DNA of 64,000 nucleotides from an uncultured Bacteroidales bacterium (lineage in GTDB: Bacteria > Bacteroidota > Bacteroidia > Bacteroidales > P3). Positions 30,232 through 37,995 of the stretch are shown in pieces. The translations under genes were made by a program, and so were the position numbers. The stretch is from NCBI GenBank assembly GCA_900316515.1, contig ONDE01000010.1, positions 1 to 64,000 of the forward strand. The letters run 5' to 3'. Each line of letters starts with the position of its first letter. Position 1 is the stretch's first letter. The notes under the pieces are model-generated. The model did no database searches, was not told the DNA's origin, and worked only from the letters and a program-made list of their open reading frames with translations.

Positions 30232-32277
30232 TTACAAATAGTATTGATAACCTATGATTGCATTATTGTAATCGTGGAAAACAGATGGCATGAGAAGATA
30301 GCGCAATGAATCCTCATAACTCCACGTCTTTCCCTTTGCCCACTCCTTCGCCATGCTTATCAAATATTCATATGGTGGGTATGGCAAACTCAACACCCTT
30401 CCTGCACTGTCCCTCAGGTAGATAGAGAGAGGACGAATATCCACAAACCCTCCAGCTCCCGACACATTGAATTCAACTGGGCAGAAACCGTTCAGCTGGT
30501 ATGTGGCCAACGTTTGCATGCCGTTCCCTGTAGTGGAGAGCCTCCTCGACTGTACAGACGTCTCTTGGTTTGCTGAAGTAAGGATGCGCGCCACAGTGTC
30601 TATCTTGAGTATTCTGATCAGAGAATTGCTCCAGATGCTGTCATCACCCTCTATTGTCAGTATGCTGTCATTCCTGCTTATGTCAAAAAGCGTTACTCCA
30701 TCAATATAATACGATGCATGAAACAGGATATTTCCGTTCTCCCTTATCTTGATAAAGTTGTCCGAAAATAATTCTACGGTATCAAGGCTGACTTCTTGCA
30801 CAGCAAACAACTCTGCAAAATCAGGGTGCTGCTGCATGGCGTTACGAAGGGCTGCTTCGGCGGATGTGGTGTATGTGTGACTTTCATCGAATTCACCCCA
30901 GTCACTAGTATATACCGCTTCTATAGCCAGTCGCAACGCCAGGTCGACATCGCCGTTGGCCAGTGCCAACTCCGATTGGGAAGCATGCAGCAAACTGGAA
31001 TATCCCGACTGGACAGCATCCATCCGTCTCAAGTTGTTCATGGGCTTTAAGGTAATGCCCACAAGAAGACAAAGCAGAAGGAAAACCCCGATTGCCCACA
31101 GTATCACCTTTTGGCTGCTGCGGCGCTCGCGTATCTCGACCAGCGGGTCACAGAACGAGTCGTGGATAAGCTCGATACGGTAGTCTTGGCTGTTGTTGCC
31201 CACCGAGGTGCGCTGCAATATCTTGTTTTCGCCCTCGAGCAGCCTGTCGGCATCATTCACGTGCAATCTGAAATCGCTCTCACTTATCGAATTGCGGCGT
31301 CCGGCGCTGTCGACCATGCTGTTCTCAATATAATTGCGCTCCTTCCGCTTCATACCAGCGGTAGCCTCATTGTAGAACTGGATGATAGGATTGTCGCGCA
31401 TGAACTCACCGAGCATCTTGAGCGTTATATGTTCTGCTTCTGTGTGCTCCATCTTGGCATACAGACGGCTACAAAGCAACGAGAGTAGATTGGTGCTGAT
31501 ACTATCGTCCTGCTCGCTGCGCGCCATGTCTATGACCGTCTCGGCTATATCCTGCGCCTCGCTTGCATTCAGCACATCCTTGCCTGGCTTGAGCACCACA
31601 CTGAGTGCATTCTCATGGCTGAGGGGCCGCAGGCGGTAGCGGCATTTCTTCATCTCGTCGAGGTAGCAGCGGTCTAGGCTGTCCTCGAGGAGGTAGAGGT
31701 CGTCCTCGCGGATGGAAGCGAGGAAGCGGAAGTTGTAGTCATAGCTCTCGCCCAGCGAATGCGAGGGGTCCATCATGAAGTGGATCTGCCGCAGCAAGGC
31801 CTCGGCCTCGTCGCGGCGACTGCGGAACACCTCCTCGAACTGGTCGAACACCAGCACCGCGAAACGCGTCTTGCCCTCGCCGTCCACAAACCTCGTCCGT
31901 GCAAACCACGCCCACAGCCACTGCTCGTCCTGATCGTCGGCAGGCAGCGCCACAGTGTCGGCGGTCTGCATCTCGGCCACCTGGGCAAGGCGGCTCACGA
32001 CGCACTGCTGGAAGGTGGTGTCTATAGCCTCCATCCCGAGGCGGATGCTCACAGGCAGATAGCCCATCTCACGCAGCCGCGGGAAGACGCCAGCGTTGAG
32101 CAGCGACGTCTTGCCGGTGCCGCTCTTGCCGTAGAGGGTGCAGAAGATATTGTCGTCGACCAGCGCAGCGAGGTCGTAGCTCTCGTTGTCGCGTCCACAG
32201 AAGAGCAGCGTGCTACCTGCCGCAGGGTCTTGGTATGAGGCCAGTCCGGCCCAGGGGTTCTGCTTCATCGTCGTCAT
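30232..32277 (-). CDS. Membrane-anchored STAND NTPase (nSTAND1-like)
   Basis: 681 residues. Residues 7-380 match the nSTAND1 pattern: NPWAGLASYQ start, FCGRDNES, Walker A GKSGTGKTSLLNAG at 50-63, Walker B VLVFDQFEEVF at 141-151, a winged-helix part and RIELIHDSFCDPL before the membrane. One helix follows (391-410). The outer part begins with LANGDVDLALRLAIEAV, as in STAND proteins that carry WD40 propellers, but only about 230 residues remain, less than a full propeller, with beta-strand-like segments (LFDISRNDSILTIEG). STAND proteins are ATP-driven switches that oligomerise on sensing a trigger. It lies 14 bases after the RyR-like gene; its sensing side would be outside the inner membrane. 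Confidence 0.8.
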   Translation of the reverse strand: MTTMKQNPWAGLASYQDPAAGSTLLFCGRDNESYDLAALVDDNIFCTLYGKSGTGKTSLLNAGVFPRLREMGYLPVSIRLGMEAIDTTFQQCVVSRLAQVAEMQTADTVALPADDQDEQWLWAWFARTRFVDGEGKTRFAVLVFDQFEEVFRSRRDEAEALLRQIHFMMDPSHSLGESYDYNFRFLASIREDDLYLLEDSLDRCYLDEMKKCRYRLRPLSHENALSVVLKPGKDVLNASEAQDIAETVIDMARSEQDDSISTNLLSLLCSRLYAKMEHTEAEHITLKMLGEFMRDNPIIQFYNEATAGMKRKERNYIENSMVDSAGRRNSISESDFRLHVNDADRLLEGENKILQRTSVGNNSQDYRIELIHDSFCDPLVEIRERRSSQKVILWAIGVFLLLCLLVGITLKPMNNLRRMDAVQSGYSSLLHASQSELALANGDVDLALRLAIEAVYTSDWGEFDESHTYTTSAEAALRNAMQQHPDFAELFAVQEVSLDTVELFSDNFIKIRENGNILFHASYYIDGVTLFDISRNDSILTIEGDDSIWSNSLIRILKIDTVARILTSANQETSVQSRRLSTTGNGMQTLATYQLNGFCPVEFNVSGAGGFVDIRPLSIYLRDSAGRVLSLPYPPYEYLISMAKEWAKGKTWSYEDSLRYLLMPSVFHDYNNAIIGYQYYL

Positions 32278-32291
32278 TCTTTTTGTTTTGT

Positions 32292-34412
32292 CTACTGCCG
32301 TACCACGGCAGCCTCACTGTCAATCATATTGAAAACGGTCTCCAATGCCAAGAAGTCGTAGGCCTGCTTCTCGTAGGTAAGATTGTCCCAGTCAGTTAGG
32401 CAGGGATGTGTGCGGCGCAGATGATCTTTCTCGGCACCGTAAGTATAGCCTTGCAGCTCCATGGCAGCATTCCAGCGCAGGTGCTCGCAGACAGCCACGT
32501 TGCAGAGCAACACCTCAACGGGGTCGGCAGAGGGGCTGGTTGGATAAGTGCCGTTATGGGATTCGGCATAGCCAGTCACGCGGTCAAACACCTGCACCAT
32601 ACGCTCTTGGTCGGCGTCGAGTTGCCTGCCATCACGACGATTGGCAAGTGCCTGCTTAACCTTTTCTTCGTCGAGACCTATAAGTTGCAGCTTGGTGAGA
32701 CCATGCAGGTAGTTGCGCAGGTTCTGCCGTGCGGCCGAGCGGTGGGCATAGAGATCGTTGAGCGACAGCACTTGTTGCGGCACTGCGGTGGGAACAGTCC
32801 CTTCGAGCCGTGCCGACAGGCGGCTGTAGGCCTCGTTGAACATCAGGCCACCCCGCAATGCCTTGTCGATGATGATGTTCTCGTAAGAGTATATCTGAGA
32901 GTCCTCGCCGAAGGGATGCAGCATCTTGCCGTAGTCACCGTATCCGTCAGCTATGGCCTCCAGCATGTGCGTCGACTGCGGAGCACGGAGGAGGAGATAA
33001 ATACCGGGCATGACATTGTTCTTGCCTCCTGTCTCTTTTAGCCAGAGGCGCAATAACGATACCGCGATGCGGATATTAGCCTCGTCGTTGCCTGTCGCCA
33101 CAACGACATAGTTGAGTCTTGCAACGATCGACGACAGCCACTCCCAATAGCCGTTGCAGCGGTCACTCAGCGGTTCAAAGACGATATCACCCTGCATGGT
33201 GGCATGGTCTCGGCACCATTCCCCACGACGGGCCTCAATCTCATAATCGACGACATGACACGTGAACGGAGCCCTCTTGTGTTGTGCGTTGGGGAACGCA
33301 GCGGTCTCGTAGAGGAACGAGAGGGCCTCGCAGCCAGTGTGGCCAAAGCCCACCACAAGGGCTTCGAACGGCTCCTGCACACGGCCGGAGTGTATCTCTT
33401 CGACACTTCTCGGCAGATATCGGATGGGCTGTGCCTTAGCATCTGTGCGGAGCATCCTGACGGCAAGGGTCGCAGGGTCTACCAGACACCACCCGCTATG
33501 GTCTGCGATGATGAGGTTCTCCTCCGATTCGTCGGCAGAGACATACACCTCGATATTCTTCCCTTCGAAGACCTTGTCGGCCATCAGCTGCGTCGCTGCT
33601 CTGATATTGCTCTCATTGTCGTTGTCGAAGAAAAACATGCGCACCTTTTCATGGCAATATACAAGCGTGCGGAGGTCGCCGAGGTCTATGTTCTCAAGTA
33701 TGTTGGCATCGGGCGCCGACGTCAGCAGGGATGGGTTCTTGTCGGCATTCAACAGCACATACTTAACCCCCTTGAGGAGTTTTATGTACTCCATTTTATA
33801 TGGGAAAAAACCGAAGATGGTTTCAAGGCTTACTGTGAAGCTCTCCTGACTACCTTCGGAAGGCAGGTCGACGATGACGTTGTGACACTTCTCGTTACTA
33901 GCCGACTTCTGGCTCTGCAGGAAACCGATAGACGAGGAATTCAGTCCTATAAAGACATTCAGCGTCCGTTTGCGAGGGAACAGCGTGTAGTGGAAAGTAC
34001 GCATATAGGACTCGAAGCGCTTCGAGAGCATCCTTACGGCGAATATTGCAGTAATTAAGAGTGCTACAACCTGCAGGAATGCAAGCAGGAACATAAAGAC
34101 ACCGTTGGTTGTCAAGCCGCCCAGTTCCTGAAAGAAACTGCCACCCACAAACATACCTATCGACGCGAGGAACGAACGTACAAGCACTGAGAAGACAGAA
34201 CCATCGCTACCGACCATAGAGAAAGCAACAAAATACATTATCCATCCGTTCAAGAGTGTTGCGAGAGCTGCGGTAGGCAACAACTTGTAGCGGTACTCGG
34301 GAGACTTCCCTATCCTGAGTGCTATACCCACAATCAAGTGGGCAGTCGCATAGAATGCCACCGCCGCTAAGGCGACACAAAAAACAAGGTCTACATTGGA
34401 CAAACTGTTCAT
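32292..34412 (-). CDS. Membrane protein with two Rossmann-like domains and C-terminal RyR-like domain
   Basis: 706 residues. Three to four helices lie in the first 130 residues, with no clear signal peptide. Two Rossmann-like segments follow: one from TLNVFIGLNSSSIGFLQ (about 150) and one from FEALVVGFGHTGCEALSFLYE (about 349), the second with a clear G-x-G-x-x-G and a VVATGNDEANIRIA strand, as in TrkA-N/RCK and CASTOR/POLLUX-like proteins. Near the end (about 640-700) HLRWNAAMELQGYTYG, THPCLTDWDNL and YEKQAYDFLAL fit the RyR domain of ryanodine receptors and bacterial homologues. Such combinations suggest a nucleotide-gated membrane sensor or channel. It is the first gene of the cassette, directly after a good promoter. 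The overall family assignment is inference. Confidence 0.75.
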   Translation of the reverse strand: MNSLSNVDLVFCVALAAVAFYATAHLIVGIALRIGKSPEYRYKLLPTAALATLLNGWIMYFVAFSMVGSDGSVFSVLVRSFLASIGMFVGGSFFQELGGLTTNGVFMFLLAFLQVVALLITAIFAVRMLSKRFESYMRTFHYTLFPRKRTLNVFIGLNSSSIGFLQSQKSASNEKCHNVIVDLPSEGSQESFTVSLETIFGFFPYKMEYIKLLKGVKYVLLNADKNPSLLTSAPDANILENIDLGDLRTLVYCHEKVRMFFFDNDNESNIRAATQLMADKVFEGKNIEVYVSADESEENLIIADHSGWCLVDPATLAVRMLRTDAKAQPIRYLPRSVEEIHSGRVQEPFEALVVGFGHTGCEALSFLYETAAFPNAQHKRAPFTCHVVDYEIEARRGEWCRDHATMQGDIVFEPLSDRCNGYWEWLSSIVARLNYVVVATGNDEANIRIAVSLLRLWLKETGGKNNVMPGIYLLLRAPQSTHMLEAIADGYGDYGKMLHPFGEDSQIYSYENIIIDKALRGGLMFNEAYSRLSARLEGTVPTAVPQQVLSLNDLYAHRSAARQNLRNYLHGLTKLQLIGLDEEKVKQALANRRDGRQLDADQERMVQVFDRVTGYAESHNGTYPTSPSADPVEVLLCNVAVCEHLRWNAAMELQGYTYGAEKDHLRRTHPCLTDWDNLTYEKQAYDFLALETVFNMIDSEAAVVRQ

Positions 34413-34468
34413 GGTATTGATTATTACGTCTGTATTATTTATTAACTGATTACAGTTTTTTTAAAATG

Positions 34469-34499
34469 CAAAATTAAGTAAATATTAACAACCTCACAA
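34469..34499 (-). promoter_or_regulatory. Promoter of the five-gene STAND/TIR cassette
   Basis: Minus-strand TAATTTTG (34469-34476) and TTG (34497-34499) are 20 bases apart; a leader of about 50 bases precedes the first gene. No other promoter-like motif is evident between the five genes. Confidence 0.6.
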
Positions 34500-34539
34500 A
34501 TTTTTAACATTTATAACCTGCTGTATGGCTCTTTTTTTG

Positions 34540-34547
34540 TATTTTTG
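34540..34547 (+). promoter_or_regulatory. -7 element of marC
   Basis: TATTTTTG followed by C, 30 bases before the ATG, divergent from the cassette promoter. Confidence 0.5.
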
Positions 34548-34577
34548 CAACACCGATTGCAATAAATAATACATGCC

Positions 34578-35165
34578 ATGTTTCAGTTAATCAGTTTTAA
34601 AGAGATTCTCAGCACTTTCTTGGTGATGTTCGCTATCATCGATATCACGGGCTCGATACCCATCTTTGTATCGATGCGCGACAAAGGTACCAAGATAAAG
34701 CCCTTCCAGGCCACCGCAGCAGCCTTGGTGCTCTTCATAGGCTTCTATTTCCTTGGCGACGCGTTGCTGCACCTCTTCGGCATCGACATGCCGTCGTTCG
34801 CCGTGGCAGGCTCCGTGGTACTCTTCATCCTCGCCTTCGAGATGGTTCTGGGACGCGACATCATCAAGAACGAGCCCACCTCGTCGGGCGCCAGCATCGT
34901 ACCCATTGCCTTCCCACTCATCGCCGGCCCTGGAGCCATCACAGCCTTCATCTCTCTGCACGCCGAATACGCCACCATCAACATCATGATAGGTCTGGCG
35001 GCCAATATCATTCTCGACTTCTTCGTGCTGCGCTATCTCGACAAGATAACCCACTGGCTTGGCGCCGACATCATCTATGTGCTTCGCAAGTTCTTCGGCG
35101 TCATCCTCCTCGCCATGGCCGTCAAGCTCTTCGTCGGCAACATCATGGCCATCTTCCACGGATAA
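34578..35165 (+). CDS. MarC family integral membrane protein
   Basis: 195 residues with six predicted helices, the normal size of the MarC/SnatA (UPF0056) family. Visible family features are the start LISFKEILSTFLVMFAIIDI, then GSIPIFVSMRD, SFAVAGSVVLFILAFEMVLG and PIAFPLIAGPGAITAFISL. Some members export amino acids; for most, including this one, the substrate is unknown. It has its own promoter and a strong terminator and is not part of the cassette on the other strand. Confidence 0.93.
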   Translation: MFQLISFKEILSTFLVMFAIIDITGSIPIFVSMRDKGTKIKPFQATAAALVLFIGFYFLGDALLHLFGIDMPSFAVAGSVVLFILAFEMVLGRDIIKNEPTSSGASIVPIAFPLIAGPGAITAFISLHAEYATINIMIGLAANIILDFFVLRYLDKITHWLGADIIYVLRKFFGVILLAMAVKLFVGNIMAIFHG

Positions 35166-35191
35166 ATAACGAGACAATCATACAACAAGAA

Positions 35192-35210
35192 AGCCCGCAA
35201 AAAGCGGGCT
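35192..35210. terminator. Terminator after marC
   Basis: AGCCCGC, five A, GCGGGCT, then TTTAT on plus. On minus it is followed by TTTCTTG, so it may also end eno transcripts beyond the tandem array. Confidence 0.8.
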
Positions 35211-35221
35211 TTTATCATATA

Positions 35222-35365
35222 GTCTCGATGTCTCGATGTCTTGAAGTCTCGAAATCTTGAAGTCTTGAAGTCTCGATGTCTCGATGTCTCGATGTCTCGA
35301 TGTCTTGAAGTCTCGATGTCTCGATGTCTCGATGTCTCGAAGTCTTGAAGTCTCGATGTCTTGAA
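35222..35365. repeat. Octanucleotide tandem array (GTCTCGAT/GTCTTGAA, 18 units)
   Basis: Eighteen contiguous 8-bp units (144 bases) made of two main variants, GTCTCGAT and GTCTTGAA, with a few mixed ones. It fills the marC-eno gap and ends five bases before the eno stop codon. No reading frame of a known protein. Confidence 0.92.
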
Positions 35366-35370
35366 GTCTT

Positions 35371-36681
<1,311 letters not shown>

Positions 36682-36711
36682 TTATAATAATTTTTCTTGT
36701 CTTAAAGAATA

Positions 36712-36719
36712 CAAAAATA
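36712..36719 (-). promoter_or_regulatory. -7 element of eno
   Basis: Minus-strand TATTTTTG, 52 bases before the eno start codon; the flanking sequence is A/T-rich and no good -33 box is seen at the usual distance. Confidence 0.45.
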
Positions 36720-36794
36720 CTAAAAAAAATCCAAATGGCTAAAAAAAATAACATTGGATACTTCCTGCATACTTGGTGCCAACTCCAACAAAAA

Positions 36795-36820
36795 AGCCGA
36801 ATGCTATCTGGCATTCGGCT
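36795..36820 (-). terminator. Terminator of rpsT
   Basis: A perfect 10-bp stem (AGCCGAATGC/GCATTCGGCT) with a 6-base loop; TTTTTTTG follows on the minus strand, 23 bases past the rpsT stop. Confidence 0.85.
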
Positions 36821-36842
36821 CATTCCTTCACTCTATGTGAGA

Positions 36843-37094
36843 TTACATAGCGTTGACTTTACGCATCAGCTTCGACTTGAGGTTGGAAGCTTTGTTCTTG
36901 TGGATGACGCTGCGCTTGGCAAGCTTGTCGATGATGGAAATCATCTTGGGCAGGCGCTCGGTGGCAGCGGTCTTGTCCTCGAGAGCACGGAAATCACGCA
37001 GAGCGTTGCGCATGGTCTTGGCGTAGTAACGGTTCTCGACTCTCTTTTTCTCGCTCGAGCGAATTCTTTTTTTTGCAGACTTGTGGTGTGCCAT
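36843..37094 (-). CDS. rpsT: 30S ribosomal protein S20
   Basis: 83 residues, basic and helical, as expected for S20, which binds 16S rRNA early in 30S assembly. Family features: MAHHKSAKKRIRSSEKKR start, NRYYAKTMRNALRDF, and the C-terminal IIDKLAKRSVIHKNKASNLK. A tRNA-Glu gene lies 38 bases upstream on the same strand, and the only good promoter is before that tRNA, so the two are probably cotranscribed. Confidence 0.96.
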   Translation of the reverse strand: MAHHKSAKKRIRSSEKKRVENRYYAKTMRNALRDFRALEDKTAATERLPKMISIIDKLAKRSVIHKNKASNLKSKLMRKVNAM

Positions 37095-37132
37095 AAATTC
37101 TTACTATTCTTATTCTTGTTATTTATTTCTTG

Positions 37133-37207
37133 TACCGCGTGCGGGATTCGAACCCGCGATTTTGAGAATGAAAATCTCACGTCCTGGGCCTACTAGACGA
37201 ACGCGGC
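37133..37207 (-). tRNA. tRNA-Glu (anticodon UUC)
   Basis: 75 bases folding into a full cloverleaf: acceptor GCCGCGT/ACGCGGT (first pair G-U), D stem GTC/GAC with GGCCCAGGAC, anticodon stem TGAGA/TCTCA with loop TTTTCAT (anticodon TTC), and T arm GCGGG-TTCGAAT-CCCGC. The TTCGTCTAG and GGCCCAGGAC segments are shared with other bacterial tRNA-Glu genes. The 3' CCA is not encoded. Confidence 0.95.
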
Positions 37208-37248
37208 CTAACTCTCTTTTAGCGTGTTTTTTCCGCCAAAAGCGGGTG

Positions 37249-37280
37249 CAAAAGTACGAACATTTTCCGACATGACCAAA
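37249..37280 (-). promoter_or_regulatory. Promoter of tRNA-Glu and rpsT
   Basis: Minus-strand TACTTTTG (37249-37256) and TTTG (37277-37280) are 20 bases apart. It lies 42 bases before the tRNA 5' end. Confidence 0.6.
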
Positions 37281-37316
37281 TTTTTTTCAACGCCCTCGGT
37301 TGAAAACCTTCGCCGG

Positions 37317-37991
37317 TTATTCGTTATCTGCCTGGAAACGAAAGCCTAAACGCTTGCCAGTAACCAGGGATTTTTTGTCAAAATTGGTCCTCATCTCACC
37401 TACCGAAACAAGCTTAACTTCATCATATGGAGGTGTTAAAAGATCAAAATTGGTGGTATACTCGATAGCACTCTCTATGATGCTTTGCACCGACTCGTTG
37501 TTAATCAGCGAAGTACCGAAATTCGAATACATCATCCCCAACTCACGCTTGCCCTCGATGAAGTAGTGCTTCTCGTTGTTAACAAACACTCTGCCAATCA
37601 TATACCCCATATCATTGTCGCGCTGATAGGCGAATGAGTCGGCAAGGAAGTTGTAGATGTGTATCACGCCGCAATAGCTGCGCCGCGTGTCGTCGCGCAC
37701 ATAGGGTGTTTTCATCACCTGATGGTCGCGCGAGAACTCGAAGACATTGGTGTGCATCATGAAGAGCAGTATGTCCCCGGCGAACTTCACCTCGAACTCG
37801 AAGTCGCCACGGTCGGTAAACTCGAAAGCAACGTTGCGGCCTTCGGCTTGGCAACGTTGCTTGAAGAGCATTATCAATTCGCGGGTCTCCTCGCGGAATA
37901 TTTCGAAAGTGTCCTTGGTGGCGTTGTATACGGTCTGTTTGAGCTCGCTTTTGTTGAAGACGAGGTCTTTCAGTGTGTCTTTAAGTTCCAT
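37317..37991 (-). CDS. Conserved hypothetical protein (224 residues)
   Basis: 224 residues, soluble, mixed alpha/beta, with no signal peptide. I recognise it only as the type of conserved Bacteroidales protein without a named function. Features: helical, charged N-terminus (MELKDTLKDLVFNKSELKQT), then FEFTDRGDFEFEVKFAGDIL, a FMMHTNVFEFSRDH strand-rich part, FVNNEKHYFIEGKRELG and a C-terminus that ends GKRLGFRFQADNE. The start lies four bases past the stop of the fimbrillin-like lipoprotein gene, so it belongs to the same transcript, though its cytoplasmic nature sets it apart from the surface proteins. Confidence 0.75.
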   Translation of the reverse strand: MELKDTLKDLVFNKSELKQTVYNATKDTFEIFREETRELIMLFKQRCQAEGRNVAFEFTDRGDFEFEVKFAGDILLFMMHTNVFEFSRDHQVMKTPYVRDDTRRSYCGVIHIYNFLADSFAYQRDNDMGYMIGRVFVNNEKHYFIEGKRELGMMYSNFGTSLINNESVQSIIESAIEYTTNFDLLTPPYDEVKLVSVGEMRTNFDKKSLVTGKRLGFRFQADNE

Positions 37992-37995
37992 TAGT

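Noticed and set aside
27786-34412. The cassette as a Thoeris system
   Set aside because: Thoeris has a separate TIR ThsB and a SIR2-SLOG ThsA. Here SIR2-like and TIR parts are in one chain with no SLOG domain, and STAND and RyR partners are present.
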